From the NCBI GenBank assembly GCA_002336765.1, contig DDES01000109.1, positions 1,884 to 18,707 of the forward strand: a DNA stretch of 16,824 nucleotides, written 5' to 3'. The notes under the pieces were generated by a model. It was not told where the DNA came from and searched no databases. It saw nothing but the letters and a program-made list of their open reading frames with translations. The translations under genes were made by a program, and so were the position numbers. Positions 6,851 to 12,952 of this stretch are shown here, piece after piece; the stretch's first letter is position 1; each line of letters opens with the position of its first letter. Origin of the DNA: Novosphingobium sp. UBA1948. GTDB taxonomy: Bacteria; Pseudomonadota; Alphaproteobacteria; Sphingomonadales; Sphingomonadaceae.

Positions 6851-6879
6851 GGGATAGTGTCGCAGCAGCGCCGGTTCAA
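6851..6879 (-). promoter_or_regulatory. Candidate sigma-70 promoter for zeta-bolA-grxD
   Basis: On the minus strand TTGAAC (6879-6874) and TATCCC (6856-6851) are separated by exactly 17 nt, about 90 nt before the zeta ATG. The -10 box is imperfect. The spacer coincides with one arm of the long inverted repeat at 6857-6912, so a repressor bound to that repeat would cover the promoter. Confidence 0.35.
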
Positions 6880-6912
6880 TCCCCCGATTTGGCACAAACG
6901 CCGCTGCGACAC
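6857..6912. repeat. Long inverted repeat between leuD and the zeta gene
   Basis: GTGTCGCAGC (6857-6866) pairs perfectly with GCTGCGACAC (6903-6912), and after one mismatch three more pairs follow. The loop is 28 nt. No T-run follows on either strand, so a terminator is not indicated. It sits in the 255-nt gap between leuD and the zeta gene and overlaps the candidate zeta promoter. A second perfect palindrome, GCGCAAATTGCGC, is at 6953-6965. Confidence 0.6.
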
Positions 6913-7008
6913 GATTGATCCAGCACAGCGACGCCGATGATTCTTTGAGCGGGCGCAAATTGCGCGTCGCAATCGATAAAATTTTTGTCCTGCGTTCAAC
7001 CGGCCGGC

Positions 7009-7599
7009 TCAACCGGCATGCGCCAGAAAGGGCAGGTCGTCCGCAATTTTCGCCTCATGCGCCACAATCGCCTCCTCGCGCGCCAGCGTCAGGCCCACTT
7101 CATCAAGGCCTTGCAACAGGCAATGCTTGCGGAAAGGGTCGATCTCGAAGCTGAAACGGTCCTGAAACGGTGTGGTGACGGTCTGGGTTTCCAGATCGAC
7201 ATCGATCGGCTGGTCCACCGCCACATCCAGCAGGCGATCCACCGCCTCTTGCGGTAGCACCACCGTCAGGATGCCGTTCTTGAACGCGTTGCCCGAGAAA
7301 ATGTCGGAAAAGCTGGGCGCAATGACACAGGTGATGCCCATATCGAGCAGCGCCCATGCCGCATGTTCGCGGCTCGACCCGCAGCCGAAATTGTCGCCCG
7401 CGATCAGGATCTGCGCGCCCTTGTTGCGCTCGTTGTCAAAGATGTTGTCGGGATCGGCGCGCAGACTTTCAAACGCGCCCTTGCCCAGCCCGTCGCGGGT
7501 GATGGTTTTCAGCCAGTGGGCCGGAATGATGACATCGGTATCGACATTCTTGGCGCCAAAGGGGATCGCCGTGCCGGCCACGTGGTTGATCGGGATCAT
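7009..7599 (-). CDS. leuD: 3-isopropylmalate dehydratase, small subunit
   Basis: With LeuC it isomerises 2-isopropylmalate to 3-isopropylmalate in leucine synthesis. It has 196 residues, normal for the family. NVDTDVIIPAHWL (18-30) and GDNFGCGSSREHAAWAL (68-84) are the family signatures; the second forms the substrate-binding swivel. The start is ATG at 7599 (MIPINHVAG); no good Shine-Dalgarno site is visible before it, so it may depend on coupling with the small gene whose stop lies 23 nt upstream. It is the last gene of the leuC unit. Confidence 0.96.
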   Translation of the reverse strand: MIPINHVAGTAIPFGAKNVDTDVIIPAHWLKTITRDGLGKGAFESLRADPDNIFDNERNKGAQILIAGDNFGCGSSREHAAWALLDMGITCVIAPSFSDIFSGNAFKNGILTVVLPQEAVDRLLDVAVDQPIDVDLETQTVTTPFQDRFSFEIDPFRKHCLLQGLDEVGLTLAREEAIVAHEAKIADDLPFLAHAG

Positions 7600-7622
7600 G
7601 GGTTAGCTATCGCTTTCAAAAA

Positions 7623-7802
7623 TCAGTCGGTTTCGGGCGCGTCTTCGGGATGCGCCGGAGCATCGGTGGGCTTGCCCTTGCGCTTCGAGGCGAAGATCAG
7701 CGCGGCGGCCAGTGCCGCCGAACCGATGGCCGCACCCGCCGCCAGCGTGGCCGCTCCGCTCCAGTTGATACCGTCCGCCTTCTTCTCGCTTTCCTCGCTC
7801 AT
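7623..7802 (-). CDS. 59-residue membrane protein between leuC and leuD
   Basis: A small gene with ATG at 7802 and AGAGGG 7 nt upstream, only 16 nt after the leuC stop. The protein starts with a charged MSEESEKKADGINW, then one membrane helix rich in Ala and Gly (about 14-38, GAATLAAGAAIGSAALAAAL), then KRKGK and an acidic Pro-rich tail. The positive residues after the helix suggest the C-terminus is cytoplasmic. I do not recognise a family. The position inside a leu operon does not by itself imply a role in leucine synthesis. Confidence 0.72.
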   Translation of the reverse strand: MSEESEKKADGINWSGAATLAAGAAIGSAALAAALIFASKRKGKPTDAPAHPEDAPETD

Positions 7803-7818
7803 GGCTTCACCCTCTTCT

Positions 7819-9252
7819 TTACGCCATCAACTCTCTGGCATCACTCAGCCTGCCCGTCACCGCCGCCGCCGCCGCCATCGCGGGGGACACGAGATGCGTG
7901 CGCGCACCCGGCCCCTGACGGCCGACGAAATTGCGGTTGCTGGTGCTGGCGCAACGCTCGCCTGCCGGCACCTTGTCGGGGTTCATGGCGAGGCAGGCCG
8001 AGCAACCCGGCTCGCGCCATTCGATCCCCGCCTCGATAAAGATCTTGTCCAGACCCTCCGCCTCGGCCTGCGCCTTCACAAGGCCCGATCCGGGCACCAC
8101 GATGGCCCAGCGCACATTGTCGGCCTTCTTGCGACCCTTCACGATGGCGGCGGCGGCGCGCATATCCTCGATACGGCTGTTGGTGCAACTGCCGATGAAC
8201 ACGTTCTGCACTTCCACCTCGGTCAGCTTCTGCCCTGCTTCCAGCCCCATATAGGCAAGGCTCTTGCGTGCGGCTTCCTGCTTGGCGGGATCGGCGAAAC
8301 TTTCGGGCGCGGGAACGACACCGGTGATCGCCACAGTATCCTCGGGGCTGGTGCCCCATGTCACGGTGGGCTGGATATCGGCAGCGTCGATCACGATCAC
8401 CTTGTCATAGGTCGCGCCCGCATCGCTGGCGAGGCTCTTCCACCATGCCACAGCCTTGTCCCAATCCGCGCCCTTGGGCGCATAGGGGCGACCTTCGACA
8501 TAGGCGATGGTCTTGTCATCGGGCGCGATCAGGCCCGCGCGCGCGCCATGCTCGATCGCCATATTGCTGATCGTCAGGCGGCCCTCGATCGACAGGTCGC
8601 GGATGGCCGAGCCGGTGTATTCGATCACATAGCCCGTGCCGCCGCTGGCGCGCAGCACGCCGCAGATATGCAGCACCACATCCTTGGCCGACACGCCCGC
8701 GCCCAACTGGCCCTCGACGCGCACTTCCATCGTCTTGCTCTGTTTCAAGAGCAGCGTCTGCGTGGCCAGCACATGCTCGACCTCGCTGGTGCCGATGCCA
8801 AAGGCCAGCGCGCCAAGGCCGCCGTGGCAGGCCGTGTGCGAATCGCCGCAGACAATCGTTGCGCCGGGCAACGAGAAGCCCTGCTCCGGCCCCACCACAT
8901 GGACAATGCCCTGCTCCGCATCGGTCGCGCCGATCAGGCGGATGCCGAATTCGGGCGCATTGCGCTCCAGCGCGGCCAGTTGCTGCGCGCTTTCGGGGTC
9001 GGCGATGGGCAGACGCGCGCCCGAGGCATCGAGCCGCGCGGTGGTGGGCAGATTGTGGTCCGGCACCGCCAGCGTCAGATCCGGCCGCCGCACCTTGCGC
9101 CCCGCCACGCGCAGCGCCTCGAAAGCCTGCGGGCTGGTCACTTCATGCACAAGGTGGCGGTCGATCCAGATCAGGCAGGTGCCATCATCGCGACGCTCCA
9201 CCACATGGGCGTCCCAGATCTTCTCGTACAGGGTTTTCGGTTGTGCTGTCAT
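7819..9252 (-). CDS. leuC: 3-isopropylmalate dehydratase, large subunit
   Basis: Aconitase-family enzyme with one [4Fe-4S] cluster; forms the active heterodimer with LeuD in leucine synthesis. It has 477 residues, full length. The cluster ligands are Cys356 (IGSCTNSR) and Cys417 and Cys420 (PGCSACLAMNPD). The aconitase signature VCGDSHTACHGGLGALAFG begins at 134. The start is ATG at 9252, with GGAAG about 6 nt before it. The gene leads the unit leuC, small membrane gene, leuD. The 120-nt gap to the divergent crtZ must hold both promoters; I see no leader peptide or attenuator with leucine codons. Confidence 0.97.
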   Translation of the reverse strand: MTAQPKTLYEKIWDAHVVERRDDGTCLIWIDRHLVHEVTSPQAFEALRVAGRKVRRPDLTLAVPDHNLPTTARLDASGARLPIADPESAQQLAALERNAPEFGIRLIGATDAEQGIVHVVGPEQGFSLPGATIVCGDSHTACHGGLGALAFGIGTSEVEHVLATQTLLLKQSKTMEVRVEGQLGAGVSAKDVVLHICGVLRASGGTGYVIEYTGSAIRDLSIEGRLTISNMAIEHGARAGLIAPDDKTIAYVEGRPYAPKGADWDKAVAWWKSLASDAGATYDKVIVIDAADIQPTVTWGTSPEDTVAITGVVPAPESFADPAKQEAARKSLAYMGLEAGQKLTEVEVQNVFIGSCTNSRIEDMRAAAAIVKGRKKADNVRWAIVVPGSGLVKAQAEAEGLDKIFIEAGIEWREPGCSACLAMNPDKVPAGERCASTSNRNFVGRQGPGARTHLVSPAMAAAAAVTGRLSDARELMA

Positions 9253-9372
9253 AGTGCTTCCGACCTAGGCAGGCTGCCCCCGAAAAACAAGTAGTGAATG
9301 CCCGCGGATCGGATAGCAGGTGGACATAAGGGCCAATAGCGCAGCCCGCCGCGCCGCGCTATAAAGGCTGCC

Positions 9373-9891
9373 ATGACCCATACCGCGATCCTCATCACCA
9401 TCCTTGCCACCTTCCTTGCCATGGAGGGTGTGGCGTGGAGCGCCCACAAATATATCATGCACGGCTGGGGCTGGGGCTGGCACCGCGACCACCACGAGCG
9501 CCACGACCGGATGTTCGAGAAAAACGACCTCTATGCCCTCGTCGGCGCGGCCATGAGCATCTCCGCCTTTGCCGCAGGCAGCCCGCTGGTGATGGGGGCT
9601 GCCGCTTGGGAGCCGGGCACGTGGATTGGTCTGGGCATCCTCCTCTACGGCATCGTCTATTCCCTCATCCACGACGGCCTGATCCACCAGCGCTACTTCC
9701 GCTATGTCCCCAAGCACGGCTACGCCAAGCGCCTCGTGCAAGCCCACAAGCTGCACCACGCCACCGTGGGCAAGGAAGGCGGCGTGTCCTTCGGCTTCGT
9801 CTTCGCCCGCGATCCGGCGGTGCTGAAGCGCGAACTGGCCGAGCAGAGGAAGGCCGGGGTTGCGGTGGTGCGTGAGGCGGAACTGGGGTGA
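9373..9891 (+). CDS. crtZ: Beta-carotene 3-hydroxylase (CrtZ type)
   Basis: Membrane di-iron enzyme that hydroxylates beta-carotene rings to give zeaxanthin, a step towards the yellow carotenoids of sphingomonads. It has 172 residues, the usual length. The histidine clusters are intact: H25, H30, H37, H40, H41 and H44 (in HKYIMHG and HRDHHERH), H100 and H105 (HDGLIH), and H125, H128, H129 (HKLHHA). Membrane segments fall at about 5-24, 53-75 and 84-101. The start is ATG at 9373, with AAAGG about 5 nt upstream. It stands alone, divergent from leuC; no other carotenoid gene is in the window. Repeat copy C begins 20 nt after the stop. Confidence 0.95.
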   Translation: MTHTAILITILATFLAMEGVAWSAHKYIMHGWGWGWHRDHHERHDRMFEKNDLYALVGAAMSISAFAAGSPLVMGAAAWEPGTWIGLGILLYGIVYSLIHDGLIHQRYFRYVPKHGYAKRLVQAHKLHHATVGKEGGVSFGFVFARDPAVLKRELAEQRKAGVAVVREAELG

Positions 9892-9911
9892 TTGGGCGGA
9901 TTTAAGAAAAG

Positions 9912-9953
9912 GTGCCTCCGGCGGGTTAAGGGCCATCGCCCTTAACAATACCC
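9912..9953 (+). repeat. Dispersed 3'-end palindromic repeat, copy C
   Basis: Starts 20 nt after the crtZ stop, same orientation. GTGCCTCCGGCGG is followed by the perfect 9-bp hairpin GTTAAGGGC-CATC-GCCCTTAAC (9925-9946) and then AATACCC. Upstream is TTTAAGAAAAG, matching the A/T-then-purine lead-in of the other copies. Confidence 0.85.
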
Positions 9954-10014
9954 ATAAGGTCTGCGTTGCGTGTGGGGTTTGACCTTGCGGGATGGCGCTG
10001 CCTTGATGTCTGTT

Positions 10015-10070
10015 CTTCCGCTTAGCGGGAAGGCAAGCGGTCGACTTGCGACCTTGGCGTTTATGCGCCA
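10015..10070 (+). other. Three small hairpins ahead of the orphan membrane gene
   Basis: CTTCCGC-TTA-GCGGGAAG (10015-10032, one bulge), GGTCG-ACTTG-CGACC (10039-10053) and TGGCG-TTTATG-CGCCA (10055-10070) follow each other directly, ending 11 nt before the ATG at 10082. They would leave little unstructured leader for the ribosome. Whether they regulate anything is unknown. Confidence 0.4.
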
Positions 10071-10081
10071 GAAGCGACGCT

Positions 10082-10384
10082 ATGCTGAAAAAGGTGCTTG
10101 CCGGAATATTTTTACTGATTGGTGGCCTGTTTGGATTCTTTGTCAGTCTGTTTCTCATCGTGGCATGGGGCGAGTGGCATTGTGGCATCAATGATTTCAA
10201 TGTTGGTTTCGGTAGCGTGATTGCCGGATTATGTCTCACCGTGGGAATTTTGCTTTGGCGGAATAGCCAACCTATCGACAAGCGCTTCGACGTGCGAAAC
10301 GCGTTTTGGCCGCTTTGGATCTTTGGCGCCGTGATCCTATTTCTGATGACAGGCCTCCCTGCTTGCCCGTTTTTATCGCGCTAA
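10082..10384 (+). CDS. Small three-helix membrane protein, unknown
   Basis: A 100-residue protein with three predicted membrane helices: about 4-28 (LAGIFLLIGGLFGFFVSLFLIV), 43-59 (FGSVIAGLCLTVGILLW) and 74-92 (FWPLWIFGAVILFLM). One Cys lies between the first two helices (HCGIN) and one near the end (ACPF). I do not recognise a family. The DNA is clearly richer in T than its neighbours and uses codons such as TTA, ATA and AAT that are rare elsewhere here, which suggests recent arrival. AGAAG lies about 9 nt before the ATG. The gene sits between repeat copies C and D, which point inward toward it. Confidence 0.6.
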   Translation: MLKKVLAGIFLLIGGLFGFFVSLFLIVAWGEWHCGINDFNVGFGSVIAGLCLTVGILLWRNSQPIDKRFDVRNAFWPLWIFGAVILFLMTGLPACPFLSR

Positions 10385-10472
10385 TTCCAATCCCCCGCCG
10401 CGCAGCGGCGAAAAAACGCAAACCTCACAACCCAGTACATAGCTGCCAACAAAGCGCGGACACCCACATTAA

Positions 10473-10514
10473 GGGGATTGCAAAGGGCGATGGCCCTTTG
10501 CCCGCCGGAGGCAC
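10473..10514 (-). repeat. Dispersed 3'-end palindromic repeat, copy D
   Basis: Starts 18 nt after the YbaN-family gene stop, oriented with that gene. On the minus strand: GTGCCTCCGGCGG, then the perfect 9-bp hairpin GCAAAGGGC-CATC-GCCCTTTGC, then AATCCCC. Compared with copy C, the stem changes TT to CA on one arm and AA to TG on the other, so pairing is kept. Confidence 0.85.
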
Positions 10515-10532
10515 CCTAAATCTCAAAAACCC

Positions 10533-10883
10533 TCACTCCGCCCGCGTCCAGATCCAGCTTCCCGACACGAGCATCACGGCAACAGGCACCAGCACCCACG
10601 GCCATCCCGCCGTCAGCGCGGTGATGCCTACCGACAAAGCCATCGTCACGAGCGCCGCCAGTTTGGCGCGGCGCGGGATGGCGCGGCGGTTTTGCCAGTC
10701 GAGGAGGGGTGGGCCGTAGGTGGGGTGGTCGAGCAGGCGCTGCGCCCATGCGGGGTTGGAGCGGGCGAAGCAGAACAGCGCCAGTAGCAGAAAGGGCACC
10801 GTGGGCAGCAGCGGCAGGAAGGCGCCAATGATGCCGAGGCCGGTGAAGAATAGGCCGCCTGCCTGATAGAGGTGGCGGCGCAT
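10533..10883 (-). CDS. YbaN-family (DUF454) inner-membrane protein
   Basis: A 116-residue membrane protein of unknown function. The family block is plain: GLGIIGAFLPLLPTVPFLLLALFCFARSNP (16-45 region), followed by DHPTYGPPLLDWQNRRAIPRRAK (52-74). Hydrophobic helices lie at about 8-41 and again at 75-110. The start is ATG at 10883, with AAGG about 9 nt before it, 5 nt after the sufE stop, so the two genes are co-transcribed. Nothing in the sequence shows its biochemical role; DUF454 members are often near electron-transfer or iron genes, which is only suggestive here. Confidence 0.88.
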   Translation of the reverse strand: MRRHLYQAGGLFFTGLGIIGAFLPLLPTVPFLLLALFCFARSNPAWAQRLLDHPTYGPPLLDWQNRRAIPRRAKLAALVTMALSVGITALTAGWPWVLVPVAVMLVSGSWIWTRAE

Positions 10884-10888
10884 GCCTG

Positions 10889-11296
10889 TCAGCCTTGTGC
10901 GATGCGGGCGGCGTGGGCCTTGATCAGCGCGATCATGTTGGGCACGCCCTGCGTCCGGTTGCTGGAGAGCTGGTTTTTGAGATCGAAAGGTTCGAGCGCG
11001 GCGGCAATGTCCATGTCGGCCACTTGCACGGCAGGCTTGCCTTCCACGGCGCAGAGCACCAGCGCGATGATCCCCTTGGTGATCGCAGCGTTGGAATCCG
11101 CCAGAAAGTGCAAAGCCTGCCCCTGTTCCACTGGATAGACCCACACGCTGGCCGAGCAGCCACGCACCAGCGTGGCGTCGGTTTTGAGGGCATCGGGCAT
11201 GGGGGCAAGGTCGCGGCCCAGTTCGATCAACAGGCGGTAGCGTTCATCGGCATCGAGGAAGTCATATTCCTCTGCAAGTTCGGTAAGATCGCGCAT
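10889..11296 (-). CDS. sufE: SufE-family sulfur acceptor
   Basis: Accepts persulfide sulfur from the cysteine desulfurase SufS and enhances its activity during iron-sulfur cluster assembly. It has 135 residues. The acceptor is Cys47 in RGCSASVWV, and the C-terminal SSNRTQGVPNMIALIK (111-126) is the family signature. The start is ATG at 11296 (MRDLTELAEEYDFL), matching the normal N-terminus. No suf operon genes are beside it; it lies 41 nt after the last gene of the psp operon on the same strand, so read-through from that operon is possible. The window also contains grxD and bolA, but those are a separate unit. Confidence 0.95.
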   Translation of the reverse strand: MRDLTELAEEYDFLDADERYRLLIELGRDLAPMPDALKTDATLVRGCSASVWVYPVEQGQALHFLADSNAAITKGIIALVLCAVEGKPAVQVADMDIAAALEPFDLKNQLSSNRTQGVPNMIALIKAHAARIAQG

Positions 11297-11337
11297 GGGG
11301 CGGCGATAGCGGCCTGCGGGCCAGAGATCAACGTGCC

Positions 11338-11583
11338 TTAAAGATCAACACCGGCCGCGATGGCTTCCAGCTTGCGGATGCGTTCCTTGAGGTCGGCCAG
11401 TTCGATGCGCGCGCCGGTGGCGGCCATTTCGGGCTGCATGTCGGCGGTGCGGGCGGCGCCCGACAGTTCCAGCTCGCGGTGTTTATAGGCCAGCCATTGC
11501 GACCAGCCGCGCAGCACCGCGACCGAGAGCATGGCGATGGCGACCAGCGCGCCTGCGATGGCGATGGGGTTGAGGGCTTCCAT
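11338..11583 (-). CDS. PspB-like small membrane protein 4 (last psp cistron)
   Basis: 81 residues: one membrane helix (about 6-24, PIAIAGALVAIAMLSVAVL), a linker, and a C-terminal coiled coil ELADLKERIRKLEAIAAG (61-78). The coiled coil follows the PspB pattern of E. coli (RERIQALESIL). It is the shortest of the set and lacks the tail after the coil. The start is ATG at 11583, with AAGGAG 6 nt upstream inside the end of the preceding gene (stop at 11595). It is probably part of the psp operon. Its function is inferred from position and shape only. Confidence 0.72.
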   Translation of the reverse strand: MEALNPIAIAGALVAIAMLSVAVLRGWSQWLAYKHRELELSGAARTADMQPEMAATGARIELADLKERIRKLEAIAAGVDL

Positions 11584-11594
11584 GAGCGGCTCCT

Positions 11595-11921
11595 TCAGGC
11601 TTTGGGCTCGCGCAGCGCCTCGATCTCGGCGGCGAGGCGGTCGGGCGTGCGGTTCTCGATGGCAGAGGCGGTGGCGATGCGTTCCAGCACGCGGATGCGG
11701 TCCTTGAGTGCCTCGATCTCGGCGTCCTGCGCGGGATCGGTGGCGGGGGCGACATAGGCGTGGCGGCGGCCGTGGCCATGACGCTCGGCGGGTAACGGCT
11801 GGCCGGTGTGCATGGCATACTGGATTTCGGCCATGCGCCGGCGGTGGCGCAGCATCAGAAAGGTGATGCCAAAGCCTGCCCACAGCAAGGGGGCAAGGGC
11901 GTGGACAACATCATGGATCAC
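11595..11921 (-). CDS. PspB-like small membrane protein 3
   Basis: 108 residues: membrane helix about 4-24 (DVVHALAPLLWAGFGITFLML), a basic HRRRMAEIQ, a His-rich linker (ERHGHGRRHAY), then a coiled coil ALKDRIRVLERIATA and the end RLAAEIEALREPKA. The start is GTG at 11921, with AAGGGAG 7 nt upstream; an ORF continuing to 11999 runs into the previous cistron and is not the start. MRHRRRMAEIQYAM resembles HQRKLAEMRIS in PspB-like protein 1. 22 nt are identical with the next gene upstream at the coiled coil (11669-11690). Confidence 0.72.
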   Translation of the reverse strand: MIHDVVHALAPLLWAGFGITFLMLRHRRRMAEIQYAMHTGQPLPAERHGHGRRHAYVAPATDPAQDAEIEALKDRIRVLERIATASAIENRTPDRLAAEIEALREPKA

Positions 11922-11949
11922 GGTCAAACTCCCTTGATGAAAGCGCCGG

Positions 11950-12234
11950 TCAGCGCAGTTTCTCGATCTCGTCGGCCAGATCGCGGCTGGCGCGGCCATC
12001 GGTGGCGATGCGTTCCAGCACCTTGATCCGCTCCCGCAGGTCTTCCACCTCGCGGCGCAGCGCTTCTTCTTCGGGGCGGGGTGCCTCCATCAGTTTGCGC
12101 ATCTCGGTTGGGTTGCCCTTGCGGTCGAACAGGATGTGGCGTTCGCCACCTCCGCGCGCCATCAGCCATGTGCGCAGCACCTTGGCGCCTGCCGAGACAA
12201 TCACGATCAGGACAACAGCTTCAGCCCAGTTCAT
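11950..12234 (-). CDS. PspB-like small membrane protein 2
   Basis: 94 residues: membrane helix about 4-25 (AEAVVLIVIVSAGAKVLRTWLM), a charged linker GGGERHILFDRKGNP, then a long coiled coil EEEALRREVEDLRERIKVLERI and the end SRDLADEIEKLR. That last block is nearly the same as the PspC C-terminus (PRLSDEIEKLR), and 24 nt of DNA are identical (11952-11975 and 12580-12603). The start is ATG at 12234, with AGGA about 9 nt upstream. Residues 27-40 (GERHILFDRKGNPTEM) are unlike the other paralogs. Confidence 0.72.
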   Translation of the reverse strand: MNWAEAVVLIVIVSAGAKVLRTWLMARGGGERHILFDRKGNPTEMRKLMEAPRPEEEALRREVEDLRERIKVLERIATDGRASRDLADEIEKLR

Positions 12235-12256
12235 CGGTCGGATTCCTGTGAGAGGT

Positions 12257-12550
12257 TCAGTTGAGCGGCGTGGCGGCGGGGCGGGCGTCTTCCACGCTGC
12301 GCGTATCGCGCAGGGCCTCGATCTGGCTGGCCACATCATAGCCCTTGTCGGTCACAATGCGCTCCAGCACCCGTACCCGTTCTTCCAGCGCCTGTGTGCG
12401 GGCGGCATATTGCGCGGCGCGTTCGGCGGTGTCGCTGGCGGTGGCGCTGATGCGCATCTCGGCCAGTTTGCGCTGATGCTGGGTCCAGATCGCGATGATC
12501 GGGATCGACAGCGCCAACACCGGTATCATCAGGGCGATAATGCCTTCCAT
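12257..12550 (-). CDS. PspB-like small membrane protein 1
   Basis: 97 residues: membrane helix about 4-23 (IIALMIPVLALSIPIIAIW), then THQRKLAEMRIS, a coiled coil AARTQALEERVRVLERIV, and a tail SQIEALRDTRSVEDARPAAT. This is the closest of the four to classical PspB in architecture: short outer end, one helix, amphipathic C-terminal helix. The start is ATG at 12550, with GGGGAG 7 nt upstream, 27 nt after pspC. I infer a PspB-like adaptor or membrane-stress role. A separate origin from a DUF-type cell-envelope stress protein cannot be excluded. Confidence 0.74.
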   Translation of the reverse strand: MEGIIALMIPVLALSIPIIAIWTQHQRKLAEMRISATASDTAERAAQYAARTQALEERVRVLERIVTDKGYDVASQIEALRDTRSVEDARPAATPLN

Positions 12551-12577
12551 CGTAATTCTCCCCTGTTGTCGGACGCC

Positions 12578-12952
12578 TTAGCGCAGTTTCTCGATCTCGT
12601 CGGACAGGCGCGGGTTGGATGAGACATAATAGTCCTCCACCGCGGCCAGCCGGCGATCCAGATCGCGGAACTTGGCGCGCACCTCGCGGGTGGTGCGGCT
12701 GGGCGACTGGCGCACGCCCTGCCAGAACTTCTGCTCATCGCGGTCGGTGTAGAGTTCGCGCGGCTTGTCTTCGGACAGGAAAGCGATGGCGAAATAGAGC
12801 GGGATCGTGAAGCCGATCGTGAAAGTCAGCGCCAGCATGGCCACGCGCACCCACAGCACCTCAATGCCGGTGTAGTCGGCCAGCCCCGCGCAAACGCCGA
12901 GGAACTTGCCATTGGCCTTGTCCTTGTAAAAGCGGGTGTGAACGGGGCTCAC
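12578..12952 (-). CDS. pspC: Phage shock protein C
   Basis: Inner-membrane sensor that, with PspB, pulls PspA off PspF when the membrane is damaged. It has 124 residues. The PspC core is plain: FYKDKANGKFLGVCAGLADYTG (8-29), then a membrane helix VLWVRVAMLALTFTIGFTIPLYFAIAFL (32-59). A C-terminal part of about 60 residues carries a coiled coil VRAKFRDLDRRLAAVEDYYV and ends LSDEIEKLR. The start is GTG at 12952, with AGGA 8 nt before it; it overlaps the pspB stop by 4 nt (GTGA), so translation is coupled. Confidence 0.93.
   Translation of the reverse strand: MSPVHTRFYKDKANGKFLGVCAGLADYTGIEVLWVRVAMLALTFTIGFTIPLYFAIAFLSEDKPRELYTDRDEQKFWQGVRQSPSRTTREVRAKFRDLDRRLAAVEDYYVSSNPRLSDEIEKLR

Noticed and set aside
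6868..6902. tRNA-like T-loop word GGTTCAATCCC
   Set aside because: No acceptor, D or anticodon arm can be built around it; the segment is the loop of an inverted repeat.
6890..6905. Plus-strand TGGCACAAACGCCGCT resembling a sigma-54 site
   Set aside because: The spacing fits, but the -12 element is poor (CCGCT) and no plus-strand gene or structured RNA follows; it falls inside the inverted repeat.
7363..9294. A 643-codon plus-strand open frame across leuC and leuD
   Set aside because: Antisense to leuC, the small gene and part of leuD; no domain or ribosome-binding support.
9265..10281. A 338-codon minus-strand open frame opposite crtZ
   Set aside because: It reads through a dispersed repeat and antisense to crtZ, whose histidine motifs are intact.
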